From Streptomyces sp. NBC_00239 (GTDB taxonomy: Bacteria; Actinomycetota; Actinomycetes; Streptomycetales; Streptomycetaceae): DNA of 64,000 nucleotides. Made by a program: the position numbers and the translations under genes. Below are positions 1 to 8,525 of this stretch, one piece after another. The stretch lies in the NCBI RefSeq assembly GCF_036194065.1, contig NZ_CP108095.1, positions 8,122,001 through 8,186,000 of the forward strand. Reading direction: 5' to 3'. The notes below the pieces were generated by a model. The model did no database searches and had not been told where the DNA came from. It saw only the letters and a list, made by a program, of their open reading frames with translations. How positions within the stretch are numbered: position 1 is the stretch's first letter; the number at the start of each line of letters is the position of its first letter.

Positions 1-2725
1 CGGCCCGGTCGTCGATGCGGACGTCGGTGGGCCGGTCGTGGCGCAGGTCCTGGTAGAAGGCCAGCGGGACAGGGCGGTCGTCGGCCGTGCGCCACACGCG
101 TGCGGCCTGCGGTGTCACGGCCGCCAGGAGAGTGCCGTCCCGGTTGAAGGAGAAGCCGGTCACGCCGGCTGCCGGGAGCACCCGGGCGGGCGGACCGCCG
201 TGCTTCGTGGACGAGACAAGGACGCCGGTGTCCAGCCGGACGGCCAGCCAGGCCCCGTCTGGGCTCAAACGCATGGAATCCGTCCCGCACGTGCCCGCCG
301 GGACGTGCGGGACGGCAGGTGAACCGCCCGCGAGCCTGCGCCGCCCCGGCACGTCCCACACTTCGATGCCCCGCCGCCCGCAGAGCGCCGCCCGTCGGCC
401 GTCCGCGCTGAGGGCCACGCCGGTGGAGGCCCGGGCGGCGGGCACGGCGAACAGCGGGCGGCGGCCGCCGACGTCCCACAGCCGTACGGTCCCGGGAGCG
501 GCCACGGCCAGTGTCCGGCCGCCGCCCCAGGCGAGGCCGGTCGCCGCGTGCACGCCGTACAGCACCAGCGCGGTCTCGGTGGCGGTCCGCAGGTCCCGCA
601 GCCGCACTTCGGCCCAACGGCGTGTGGTGTTGGCCGGGCCCCCGCCCTGGCTGATCGTGGCCGACCGCGTGCCGTCCGGGCTCGGCCGCACCCGTTCCGG
701 CGGATCCGCCGGAACGGGCTGCACCGATGCCGGCTCCGGGGGTCGGGAGGGGCCGGGTTCCGACTGGGGCAGGAGTTCCGGGACCGCGTACGGGCCGACG
801 GGTACCCGTACCGGCATCGGCAGGCGGTAGGAGGACAGTCGGCTGCGCGCACGCAGGTCCCACAGCGCCACCGTCTGGCGCCCGACCACCGTCAGAGTGC
901 GGCCGTCCTCACTCGCGAACTCGCTCCGTGCACGGCCGTTGCCGTCTCCCAGCGTGAGGACGCTCTCGGTCCGGTCGCCCAGGGCGGCGAACAGACCGGC
1001 CCTGGTCTGCGGGGTCCGCGCCAGACGCCAGGCCACGACGTTGAGACGGGCCGCCGTCCGCGGGTCGGTGGCGCGCAGGCCCTCGGCGACGGCGGCGGTG
1101 CGCAGCGCGACCGCCGTGTCGCGGCGCTCCCGGGCCGTCCGGCCGGCCTGCCAGGCCACGGTGCCGGCGATCAGGGCCAGTACGGAGATCAGGGCCAGCA
1201 GCGCCTGGGCGGCCCTGCGGCGGGCCGCCGCGAGGGTACGGGCCCGTGTGCTGGCCGTCAGGTACTCGGTCTCGGAGGGTGTCAGCCGCTGGGGGCCGGC
1301 ATCCGGGAGCAGCGGCGCGAGTGCCGTGAGCAGCGCGGCCGGGGCGAGGGCACTGGGGTGGCGGCCGAGCTGTTCCCAGCTTTCGGCGGCCGCGGTGAGC
1401 CGGTGGTGGAGGCGCAGTTGTTCCCGGCTGTCGTCGACCCAGTCGTGCAGGCGCGGCCAGGAGGCGATCAGGGTCTCGTGGGACAGTTCGACCGTGTCTC
1501 GGTCCAAGGTCACCAGCCGGGACGTGGCGAGTGCGTCGAGGACGTGCCGTACTTCGTCATCCGGGCCGAGTTCGGCCCGGTGGGCCGGGCGGCCGGTGTC
1601 GGGGAGCCCCTCGCCTCCCGGTCGGACGAGGCGCAGCAGGATGCGACGGGCGATGCGGGCCTGCGTGGCGTCGAGTCGGCCGTACGCCGTTTCGGCGGTG
1701 CGGGCGATGGCGCCGTGCACCCCGCCGGTTCGTTCGTAGGCCTCCAGGGTCAGCCGGCGGGCCGTGCGGCGGTGCCAGGTTTCCAGGAGCGTGTGGGAGA
1801 GCAGCGGGAGGGCGGCGGTGTTGCCGTGGACCTCGTCGACCAGGCGCGCGGTCAGGGGCCGCTCCACCACGAGGGACCGGGCGGCCGCCGGGCCGACGAT
1901 CGCCTGGCGCAGTTCGTCCCTGGTCATGGGTACGACGGGCAGGCTGGCCGCGCGTACCGCCGATGCCAGCGCGGGGTCGCCGAGGCAGTGGGCGTAGAAG
2001 TCCGCCCGGATGCCGAGCACCACGCGGACCCGGCTCGTGTCCCCTTGTGCCGTGTGCAGCAACTCCTTGATGAAGAGGGCCCGTTCGTCTCCATCGGTGC
2101 AGAGCGTGAAGACCTCTTCGAACTGGTCGACGATGAGCCAGGTGTCGCCGGGCCCGTCGGCGGGTGCGAGGTTTCCGCGGTGCCGGTCCAGCGGCCGGGC
2201 TCCGGGGGTGAGCAGCCTGACCGCAGTCGCCGTGCTCCCCGGCGCCCGTAGCCGGGGCGCGAGCCCGGCCCGCAGGAGCGAGGACTTCCCGCTGCCGGAG
2301 GGTCCGAAGACGGCCACGACCCGGTGCTCGCGGGTGAGCGCGGTCAGGTCGTCGACCAGCCGGTCGCGGCCGAAGTAGAGGTCCCGGTCGCCTGGTTCGT
2401 ACCTGGCCAGGCCGCGGTACGGGGCGGGTTCGTCGTGGTGCTCGGCGGCCAGGGCGGCCAGCTCGTCGGCCGTGTGCTGCCAGCGGGCGCGCCAATGATC
2501 GGGGTCCCCGCCGCAGGCGGCCGCGTAGGCGAGCAGCACGGGCAGGGTGGGGAGCTGCTCTCCGGACGCTGCCCGTGAGAGCGTCGCCACCGAGTACGTT
2601 CCGGCCCGGCGGGCCATCGCCGCGTACGTCGGGCTGCCGGCCGAACGCCGTAGTTCCCGCAGCGCTGCGGCCAGCGCGGCCGTCGGCCCGCCCGCAGGGT
2701 CCAGCGGCTTTTCCAGACGCCCCAC
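1..2725 (-). CDS. STAND-type NTPase with N-terminal HTH-like region and C-terminal WD40 repeats (partial, C-terminus off window)
   Basis: Continuous minus-strand frame of about 908 residues that leaves the window at base 1. Residues 10-60 resemble the XRE-like N-terminal region seen in Streptomyces WD40 ATPases (SPTYAAMARRAGTYSVATLS). A Walker A motif GPSGSGKSS lies near residues 140-148 and a Walker B stretch LIVDQFEEVF near 195-205, matching the nSTAND1 NTPase family. A single hydrophobic segment near residues 504-521 separates the NTPase from repeated WD-type blades (for example LWDLRARS, VRLWDVGG, IEVWDVPG). The GTG at 2725 is chosen because AGGGGGG lies a few bases upstream; an in-frame GTG at 2752 is possible. 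Such proteins are thought to be signal-triggered switches that oligomerise; ligand and output are unknown here. Confidence 0.85.
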   Translation of the reverse strand, partial: MGRLEKPLDPAGGPTAALAAALRELRRSAGSPTYAAMARRAGTYSVATLSRAASGEQLPTLPVLLAYAAACGGDPDHWRARWQHTADELAALAAEHHDEPAPYRGLARYEPGDRDLYFGRDRLVDDLTALTREHRVVAVFGPSGSGKSSLLRAGLAPRLRAPGSTATAVRLLTPGARPLDRHRGNLAPADGPGDTWLIVDQFEEVFTLCTDGDERALFIKELLHTAQGDTSRVRVVLGIRADFYAHCLGDPALASAVRAASLPVVPMTRDELRQAIVGPAAARSLVVERPLTARLVDEVHGNTAALPLLSHTLLETWHRRTARRLTLEAYERTGGVHGAIARTAETAYGRLDATQARIARRILLRLVRPGGEGLPDTGRPAHRAELGPDDEVRHVLDALATSRLVTLDRDTVELSHETLIASWPRLHDWVDDSREQLRLHHRLTAAAESWEQLGRHPSALAPAALLTALAPLLPDAGPQRLTPSETEYLTASTRARTLAAARRRAAQALLALISVLALIAGTVAWQAGRTARERRDTAVALRTAAVAEGLRATDPRTAARLNVVAWRLARTPQTRAGLFAALGDRTESVLTLGDGNGRARSEFASEDGRTLTVVGRQTVALWDLRARSRLSSYRLPMPVRVPVGPYAVPELLPQSEPGPSRPPEPASVQPVPADPPERVRPSPDGTRSATISQGGGPANTTRRWAEVRLRDLRTATETALVLYGVHAATGLAWGGGRTLAVAAPGTVRLWDVGGRRPLFAVPAARASTGVALSADGRRAALCGRRGIEVWDVPGRRRLAGGSPAVPHVPAGTCGTDSMRLSPDGAWLAVRLDTGVLVSSTKHGGPPARVLPAAGVTGFSFNRDGTLLAAVTPQAARVWRTADDRPVPLAFYQDLRHDRPTDVRIDDRA

Positions 2726-2906
2726 GCCCGCCCCCCTGTCGGCGGGCCCCACCGGTCCGCCCCGATCATGCACCCAACAGGCAGGCGGTCGGCCGTCACA
2801 AGGCGCGTTCGCGCCGTGTGCGGGACGGTGCTGCGGGTGGTGTCGGGGCTGGCGGGATCCGAGCGGTCCCGCGCGGGCCGGTGGGGCTGCGGGCTTTCCG
2901 TGGTGG

Positions 2907-3737
2907 TCAGGCCGTAGGGGAGCGGGTCGAGGTGATCACGACGGACGTGTAGGGCATGGTGGCGTGGCCGCCGAGCCTGTCGATCGCAGTCCCGGCGCTG
3001 TCCAGGACTTCCGCCATTTTGTCTGGGGGGAGTCGGGTGAGGCCGCCGAAGGTGGGCAGCTGGTCGAGCCACTCCTCCCGGGTGTAAGTGCGCTCCCATG
3101 CGAAGCGCCATTGTTCCGGCTCGCTGAACCTGCCGGTCTGCCGGATCCCGTCGGCGATTCTCGCGAACAGTGGCCGATAGGCGTCCATGGCCGATCCGCT
3201 CAGCAGTCCTGGGTTGAACGGGATGTCGGGGGCGACCCGTCGGAGTGCTGTCGCGAGGGCGTCGACGACCTCGGCCGGGAGCTGGGGGACGTGGTGGAAG
3301 GGGGCGAGCCGGCCGCCGGGCCGGAGCACTCGGGCCGCTTTGGCCGCGCCGACGACGGGGTCCACCCAGTGCCAGGCGGTGCCGGAGATGACCGCGTCGA
3401 ACTGCCGCCCGGCCGGCTCCCAGGCCTCGAACCTGGCGACCTCGACATCGACACGGTTGCGTCGCGCGAAGGCGGCCATCCGCTCGTCGGGCTCGACACC
3501 GAGCACCGTGCAGCCGGCCGCCTGGAACTGCCGGGCCTCGATGCCGGTACCGGCTCCGACGTCGAGGACGTGCCGACCGGGGCTCGCCGCGATGATCCTG
3601 TCCACCAGGGCCTCGGGGTACGGAGGTCGGGCGCGGTCGTAGCGTTCGGCGTCCACACCGAACGACTCGGCCGTCTGCCGGTGGAGGTGGGGCTCGGGTC
3701 CGGACTCGTCCGGCTGTCCCTGCGATAAAGTGGGCAT
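2907..3737 (-). CDS. Class I SAM-dependent methyltransferase
   Basis: 276 residues. The AdoMet-binding motif I VLDVGAGTG lies at residues 57-65, followed by the acidic post-I motif LGVEPDERM and a motif-IV-like region with AWHWVDP, as in the methyltransferase 11/25 families that act on small molecules. The N-terminal FGVDAERYDRARPPYP pattern is common in Streptomyces homologues. The chosen ATG lies inside an inverted repeat and has no Shine-Dalgarno sequence upstream, so translation from a leaderless transcript is likely. It is divergent from the TetR gene at 3798 with only 60 bp between them, so that regulator probably controls it. The substrate is unknown. Confidence 0.85.
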   Translation of the reverse strand: MPTLSQGQPDESGPEPHLHRQTAESFGVDAERYDRARPPYPEALVDRIIAASPGRHVLDVGAGTGIEARQFQAAGCTVLGVEPDERMAAFARRNRVDVEVARFEAWEPAGRQFDAVISGTAWHWVDPVVGAAKAARVLRPGGRLAPFHHVPQLPAEVVDALATALRRVAPDIPFNPGLLSGSAMDAYRPLFARIADGIRQTGRFSEPEQWRFAWERTYTREEWLDQLPTFGGLTRLPPDKMAEVLDSAGTAIDRLGGHATMPYTSVVITSTRSPTA

Positions 3738-3765
3738 GCGCCCACAATAGTGGGCAGTCGCCCAC
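3730..3765. promoter_or_regulatory. Twin inverted-repeat operator between methyltransferase and TetR genes
   Basis: Two 16-bp inverted repeats with the same arms, GTGGGC-N4-GCCCAC, occupy 3730-3745 and 3750-3765. Their centres are 20 bp apart, close to two helical turns. The first overlaps the ATG of the methyltransferase (3735-3737). The arrangement fits paired TetR dimers repressing both divergent genes. The repeats are seen directly; binding is inferred. Confidence 0.75.
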
Positions 3766-3797
3766 TTGCTGAGCGGGACGGGGCGGAAAGGGAGACA

Positions 3798-4400
3798 ATG
3801 CCGACAGGGGTGCACATCCACAACGCGCGAGGCCAGTTGTTCGAAGCCGCTGAGCGCGTCCTGCTTCGGGACGGGCCCGACGCGTTGACCAGCCGGGCGG
3901 TCACGGACGAGGCGAACTGCGCCAAGGGCGTGCTGCACCGGCACTTCACCGACTTCGACGCTTTCCTGGCGGAACTGGTCCTCGACCGCGTCCGCGGCAT
4001 CGAGGACCGAACCACGACTCTGCGCGCGGCCGCCGGCACCGCAAGCGTGGTGGACAACCTCTCCGACGCACTTCAGGACTTGTTCGGGCCGGTCACGGTG
4101 GCGATCGTCGCGCTCATCGCCTTCCGCGGCGGCCTCCGTGCCCGGCTGTGCGAGGCCGGTCTGACCGGCATCCCGCTGGCTGTGCAGGGCACCGCCATGA
4201 TCGCCGCGTACCTCACCGCCGAGCGGGAGTCGGGGCGCTTGGCCGGTGACGCCGACATCGACACACTCGCCCCCACCCTCGTCGGGGCCGGGCACCTGCT
4301 GTTCGCCGACCGGACGAGCGCCCCACCGCAGACCGCCGCCGTCCGCAAGATGGTGATCACCGTCATCGCCGGAGCCCTGACCTCGCCGAGGACGAGCTGA
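3798..4400 (+). CDS. TetR/AcrR family transcriptional regulator
   Basis: 200 residues, normal for TetR. The N-terminal HTH spans about residues 8-55 (LFEAAERVLLRDGPDALTSR, then ANCAKGVLHRHFTDFDAFL), where GVLHRHF corresponds to the recognition-helix region. The C-terminal ligand and dimer domain is variable, as usual. The ATG at 3798 is preceded by AAAGGGAG at a good distance; an in-frame upstream start at 3750 would lie in the operator and is rejected. It is divergent from the methyltransferase gene and probably represses both that gene and itself through the twin repeats at 3730-3765. The inducer is unknown. Confidence 0.88.
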   Translation: MPTGVHIHNARGQLFEAAERVLLRDGPDALTSRAVTDEANCAKGVLHRHFTDFDAFLAELVLDRVRGIEDRTTTLRAAAGTASVVDNLSDALQDLFGPVTVAIVALIAFRGGLRARLCEAGLTGIPLAVQGTAMIAAYLTAERESGRLAGDADIDTLAPTLVGAGHLLFADRTSAPPQTAAVRKMVITVIAGALTSPRTS

Positions 4401-4441
4401 CGGCCCGCGCGTGGGATGAGGGCTCCGGACGGATGAAGTGG

Positions 4442-4783
4442 TCAGGAGACCCCGCCTCCCTCGACTTTGGCGATCATCGTGCGCAGCCGGACCCTGGCAG
4501 CGTCGCCGGCATCGGTGAGGTGCAGGTTCTGTCCGGTGTCGATCCGTGGCCAGCCACGGTGGAGCAGCCGGTCGATGACCCGGGAGATCTCGTTCTGCCC
4601 GTTGCCAAGAGGGGGCAGCTGGGCGATCACGTCTGCCCGGCCGGGTGCCGCCGGCCCGTCGGTTACGCGGTTGAGCACCCAGTACTGAGGCGGGGTGGCA
4701 TCGATTCTGGCCATGGCGTCACGCAGGTGCCGGGTCACGGCCTCGTGGGCGAGGCCGTCAAGAGAGGAGAAGGCCTCCACCAC
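4442..4783 (-). CDS. Small MarR-like winged-helix protein, possibly truncated
   Basis: 113 residues. The middle part (TPPQYWVLNRV, then NEISRVIDRLLHRGW and LHLTDAGDAARVRLR) matches the winged helix and wing of MarR-type regulators found in Streptomyces. MarR proteins are usually 140-165 residues with a longer C-terminal dimer helix. Here the protein ends soon after the wing, so it may be shortened. The neighbour on the same strand, a remnant of a Vat-type resistance acetyltransferase, suggests a decaying regulator/resistance pair. The start is taken at the first ATG in frame. Whether it still binds DNA is uncertain. Confidence 0.5.
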   Translation of the reverse strand: MVEAFSSLDGLAHEAVTRHLRDAMARIDATPPQYWVLNRVTDGPAAPGRADVIAQLPPLGNGQNEISRVIDRLLHRGWPRIDTGQNLHLTDAGDAARVRLRTMIAKVEGGGVS

Positions 4784-4831
4784 GCTGTCAGGTCGTCGCC
4801 ACCGTCACGGTCCTGGAGCGGGGACCGGCTC

Positions 4832-4853
4832 GCCCCCTGCGCCGGCGCAGGGG
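4832..4853. terminator. Perfect GC-rich hairpin
   Basis: An 11-bp perfect inverted repeat (CCCCCTGCGCC and its complement) with no separate spacer, between the MarR-like gene and the Vat remnant. It sits just past the 3' end of the Vat remnant, consistent with a transcription terminator without a T-tract, as is usual in Streptomyces. Confidence 0.55.
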
Positions 4854-4866
4854 GGCGGAGGCCGGC

Positions 4867-5097
4867 TCAGGCCCTGGGTGCGATCTCCTCCAGTTCGTCG
4901 ACCGTGCCGGACATGACGACCCGGTAGTGGTAAAGGACGTTACGGGTCTCGAAGCCGGTCGGGTCGTCGGGGTCGTCGTAGTAGGAGTACTCCCCGACCT
5001 CGATCAGCGGCGAGGTCACCAGCGGCTTCAGCAGGACCACGCGCGGCTGTTCGGGAAACGGGTGAAGCACCGTCGGGTCGGCGGGGAGACGATTCAT
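4867..5097 (-). pseudogene. N-terminal remnant of a Vat-type (streptogramin/xenobiotic) O-acetyltransferase
   Basis: 76 residues. Residues 1-56 (starting MNRLPADPTVLHPFPEQPRV, then SPLIEVGEYSYYDDP and FETRNVLYHY) match the N-terminus of Vat-family hexapeptide acetyltransferases, which acetylate streptogramin A or chloramphenicol. The whole left-handed beta-helix domain that carries the hexapeptide repeats and catalytic His is missing. After residue 57 the sequence switches to an unrelated tail (VVMSGTVDELEEIAPRA) and stops; family members have about 210 residues. This looks like a deletion junction joining the start of vat to another coding fragment. An active enzyme is very unlikely. Confidence 0.65.
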
Positions 5098-5194
5098 TCA
5101 GTCACTCCAGGTCGGCGATCGCGGGTGCGCGGACTGGGACTTCGGGTTGCGGGTGAACGTGACGGCCGTCCCGGGCCGAGCGGCGACGTGTTGT

Positions 5195-8014
5195 TCACGG
5201 GCGCCAGTGGGGCGGCTGCCGGGAGGCCATGGGTGCGAGTCCGAGGTCGGCCAGGGCGGACGCGCCGGTCGCGGCGTGCGCGCCCCCGGCGAGCAGGAGC
5301 GTGCGCGCCCACTGGTAGCGGCAGCCGGCCGCCTCGAAGGCCGACGCGGTGGCGAGCAACTGCGGCAGATCTTCGCCGAGCAGCGCCTCCGCCCGGTCCA
5401 CCAGGGCGGTGGCGACCGGGTTCCCGGCGACCACGGCCCGGGCGGCGGCGACCCGCGCCCGGGCGTCCGGGTGCCCGGCGAGGACCGCTGCCTCGGCCCG
5501 GAGCGCCGTGTACCAGTGCAGCCACACCCAGCAGACCCACTTCCACACCTGCTCCGGCTCGGGCGCGATGCGCTCCAGGGCCGCGTCCGCGTCCCCGTGG
5601 TGGAGCAGGACCATGGCGTCGAAGACGGCGCCGTGGCCGTGGTGGTGGTCTTCCTTGCTGCCTGTCCGGTCGGTGATCGTGAGCCAGGTCGCCCGGGCCT
5701 CGTCGTCGCCTCGCAAGCCGTGGATCATCGCGACGGACGCCGCGGCCGGACCGAGTGAGAAGGACCGTTGCCGGCCGGACTGCTCCCACGCGTCGAGGAA
5801 GCGCACGCTGCTGGTGAGCACCGCGTCGGCATGGCCCGCGAACGCGTCCGCGACCAGCAGCCAGGACGTGGCGTGGTCGCCCACCTCGGCCAGCTGCGGC
5901 TGGCCCGCGAGCTGGTCGCCCCACCGGCGGGCCGCCGACAGCTCGCCCGTACCGACGGCGGTCGCGGCGGCCATGGCGAGGGCGTCGATCAGCTCGTGCG
6001 TCCGGGCAGGGGCGCTCGGTGCCGAGGTCAGGATGCCGATCCGGGCCCGGGCGGCGGCCGCGGCGGCGAAGCTCTCACCCGCCCAGCTCTGGGCGCCGGA
6101 GAGCGCGTCGAGGGCTGCGGACCGTGCCACCGGGTCGCCCGCGCGCCGGGCGAGTTCGACGGCCCGTTCGGCGCACGCGACGGTGTCCGGTGCGGTGTTG
6201 TCGGGAGCCCCCTGGACCGCGCCGAACGCGTCCGCGACCACCGCGGCCTCGGCCAGCGCGAGAGCCGCCTCGGCGGCCGGGTCGTCGTCATCGGCCTGCT
6301 CGCGCGCCGCCGCGAGCAGGCCGGTCACCTCCTCCGCGGACGGAACCCGGCTGACGAACGTGCTGGAGAAGCGGTACGCGGCGGTGGCGGCAGCCGCCAG
6401 GTCGCGGGCGGCCCCGGCGCCGTCCCCGGCCCGGCGGGCGGCTTCGGCGGCGGCCTGGTGCAGGCGGTACATGTCGTCGCCGAGCCTGCGGCACCCCGCC
6501 ACCCCGGCGGCCTGCCGCAATGTGGTTGCGGCGTCGGCGTCGGCAGTGAGCAAGGCCGCCTGCTCGTAACGCTGTTGGGCCTCGCCCAGCAGGTTCCGGG
6601 TGAAGGCCAGCTCAGCCATGGCCAGGGCGAGACGGCACGCGTCCGCGCGCTGCTCCGGCCGGCCCGCGGCCCAGGTCAAGGCGGCCCGCAGGTCCTCCGC
6701 GACCGCATCGAACCGCACTCGCCAGTCCGAGCCGCCGCCTTCCTGGAGGCCGGCCGCACCGGCCAGGCACCATGCCAGGTGGCGCGACCGGACATCGTCG
6801 AGCTCACCGGCGTCGGCGAGCCGCTCCGTGCCGTACTGACGGAGGGTCTCCAGCGCCTGGTAGCGGGTGCCGGTGTCGGACGGGGTCACGGCGAGCAGGC
6901 TCTGCTCGGCGAGCCTGCCGAGCCCGTCGGCGACCGCGGCCGCCCCCGCCGGACCGAACTCGGCCACCTCGGCGGCCGCCTCGGCGGTGAACGGAGCGAC
7001 GAACGCCGACACCCGCCGCAGCAGTGCCCGGTCCTGCGGCTCGAGCAGGTCGTGGCTCCAGTCGAGGACGGCCCGCACCGACCGGTGCCTGCCGTCGGCA
7101 CGGGGGCCGCCGGCGAGGATCCGGAGCTGGTCGCCGAGGCCGGCCGCCAGGCCGTCCAAACCGAGTGTGGACCACCGGGCCGCCGCCAGTTCGATGGCCA
7201 GCGCCATGCCGTCGAGCCGTTCGCACAGCGCCGCGATCCGGTCGCGTTCCGCCGGGGCCGGGGCCCTGCCGACCGCCGCCGCCCGCTCCAGGAACAAGGC
7301 CACCGCGTCCGACTCGCCGCCGCCGACGCGCGACAGCGGCGGAACCGGGAAGACCCACTCGAACGGCACCATCAGCCGGGCCCGGCTGGTCGCGAGCACC
7401 CGTATCCCCGGGCACGCCACGAGCAGCCGTTCCAGGAACGGCGCCACCCCGTCGCGCACCTGCTCGCAGTTGTCCAGTACCAGCAGCGCCTGACGGTCCG
7501 CCAGCGCGGCCACCAGGGCGTCGTCGATGCCGCGCCCGGGCTGCTCGCCCACGCCCATGGCCGCCGCGACCGCCGCGCCCACCCGCCCGGGATCGGTGAC
7601 CGGGACCAGGTCGACGAAGCACACCCCGTCGGCGAAGTCGCCCGCCACGTCAGCCGCCACCGCCAGCGCGAGCCGCGTCTTGCCGACCCCGCCCAGACCG
7701 ACGGCGGTCACCAGCCGACGTGCCGTCACCGCCGCGGCCAGCTCCCCGCGTTCCCGTGTCCGGCCGACGAACGCCGTCAGCGGGGCCGGGAGCGCGGGTG
7801 CCGGGCGCGCCTGCTCGGCACGCGACGGTTCGGGCGCGTGCCGGGACAGCGCCCGCCGGTCCGGCACCTCCAACTTCCGCAGCAGCGAGGAGACGTGCGA
7901 CTCGACCGTCCGTACGGAGATGAACAGCCGCGCGGCTATCTCTGCGTTGCTCAGATGCTCCCCGAGCAGCGCGAGCACGTCGGCTTCCCGAGCTGAGATC
8001 ACTGGAGTGGACAC
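5195..8014 (-). CDS. Large LuxR-type transcriptional regulator with AAA/NB-ARC-like ATPase
   Basis: 939 residues. A LuxR/GerE helix-turn-helix sits unusually at the N-terminus (residues 4-60: ISAREADVLALL, NAEIAARLFISVRTVESHVS). It is followed by a P-loop GLGGVGKT at 106-113, a Walker B LLVLDNCEQV near 168, and an AfsR/NB-ARC-like ATPase. The remaining 500 residues are alanine-rich helical repeats of TPR type. Such proteins are ATP-dependent regulators of secondary metabolism or stress. The GTG at 8014 is chosen because it begins right before the HTH; the frame extends upstream to 8236 but that part has no conserved sequence. Two 12-bp direct repeats lie just upstream (8023-8053) and may mediate autoregulation. 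Confidence 0.88.
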   Translation of the reverse strand: MSTPVISAREADVLALLGEHLSNAEIAARLFISVRTVESHVSSLLRKLEVPDRRALSRHAPEPSRAEQARPAPALPAPLTAFVGRTRERGELAAAVTARRLVTAVGLGGVGKTRLALAVAADVAGDFADGVCFVDLVPVTDPGRVGAAVAAAMGVGEQPGRGIDDALVAALADRQALLVLDNCEQVRDGVAPFLERLLVACPGIRVLATSRARLMVPFEWVFPVPPLSRVGGGESDAVALFLERAAAVGRAPAPAERDRIAALCERLDGMALAIELAAARWSTLGLDGLAAGLGDQLRILAGGPRADGRHRSVRAVLDWSHDLLEPQDRALLRRVSAFVAPFTAEAAAEVAEFGPAGAAAVADGLGRLAEQSLLAVTPSDTGTRYQALETLRQYGTERLADAGELDDVRSRHLAWCLAGAAGLQEGGGSDWRVRFDAVAEDLRAALTWAAGRPEQRADACRLALAMAELAFTRNLLGEAQQRYEQAALLTADADAATTLRQAAGVAGCRRLGDDMYRLHQAAAEAARRAGDGAGAARDLAAAATAAYRFSSTFVSRVPSAEEVTGLLAAAREQADDDDPAAEAALALAEAAVVADAFGAVQGAPDNTAPDTVACAERAVELARRAGDPVARSAALDALSGAQSWAGESFAAAAAARARIGILTSAPSAPARTHELIDALAMAAATAVGTGELSAARRWGDQLAGQPQLAEVGDHATSWLLVADAFAGHADAVLTSSVRFLDAWEQSGRQRSFSLGPAAASVAMIHGLRGDDEARATWLTITDRTGSKEDHHHGHGAVFDAMVLLHHGDADAALERIAPEPEQVWKWVCWVWLHWYTALRAEAAVLAGHPDARARVAAARAVVAGNPVATALVDRAEALLGEDLPQLLATASAFEAAGCRYQWARTLLLAGGAHAATGASALADLGLAPMASRQPPHWRP

Positions 8015-8022
8015 CGGGTCAT

Positions 8023-8053
8023 TATCCGTAGTGCTTCCCCGTATCCGTAGTGC
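8023..8053. promoter_or_regulatory. Direct-repeat pair upstream of the LuxR-AAA regulator
   Basis: TATCCGTAGTGC occurs twice, at 8023-8034 and 8042-8053, in a 19-bp period. They lie 9 bp upstream of the regulator start and in the short space shared with the divergent VOC gene. The tandem geometry resembles the direct-repeat sites used by SARP or LuxR-type activators. The repeats are seen; the binding protein is inferred. Confidence 0.45.
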
Positions 8054-8168
8054 ATTCCGTGGCCAGCACGGAGGCGCTCCGTACCCTGCCCGGGGGAAGC
8101 TGTGATCACAGGGAACGAGCCCGGCGGACCACACCGGGCGGATCGGTTCCGCGACGACAGGAGTGACC

Positions 8169-8525
8169 GTGACCAGCTCTTCCACCCAGGGGATGAAGAC
8201 CGTGCTGCATCCCGTGTCCGACCTCGCCCAGGCCAAGGCGGTGTACGCCGCGCTGCTCGGTGTCGCCCCGCAGACCGACGGGCCCCACTACGTCGGCTTC
8301 GAGGCCGCCGGCCAGCACGTCGGCCTCCTCCCGGGCGGCGGGCCGCAGGGCCTGACGGCGTCGCTGGCCTACTGGCACGTGTCGGACATCGAGGCGAAGC
8401 TCGCCGAACTGACCGCCGCGGGCGCCACCGTCAAGGAGCCCGCGCACGACGTCGGCGGCGGCCGCCTGGTGGCCACCGCCATCGACCCCGACGGCAACCC
8501 CATCGGACTGGTGCAGGACCGATGA
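8169..8525 (+). CDS. VOC (glyoxalase/bleomycin-resistance fold) family protein
   Basis: 118 residues from the GTG at 8169, which has AGGAG five bases upstream; a GTG at 8163 overlaps that site and is less likely. The single VOC domain shows the paired beta-alpha-beta-beta-beta halves (KTVLHPVSDLAQAKAVYAAL, and DPDGNPIGLVQD at the end). Members bind a metal in dioxygenases or glyoxalases, or sequester small molecules. The metal ligands His15/Glu are not all clear. It overlaps the following PPOX gene by 4 bp (ATGA), so the two are translated together. Confidence 0.82.
   Translation: MTSSSTQGMKTVLHPVSDLAQAKAVYAALLGVAPQTDGPHYVGFEAAGQHVGLLPGGGPQGLTASLAYWHVSDIEAKLAELTAAGATVKEPAHDVGGGRLVATAIDPDGNPIGLVQDR

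Noticed and set aside
548..2251. Long plus-strand frame of 567 codons
   Set aside because: It is the opposite-strand shadow of the STAND/WD40 gene. The protein is Arg/Gly/Gln-rich without a known domain, whereas the minus-strand frame has clear Walker and WD motifs.
5768..7996. 742-codon plus-strand frame
   Set aside because: It lies wholly opposite the LuxR-AAA regulator. The residue composition is typical of a high-GC shadow frame and no domain is seen.
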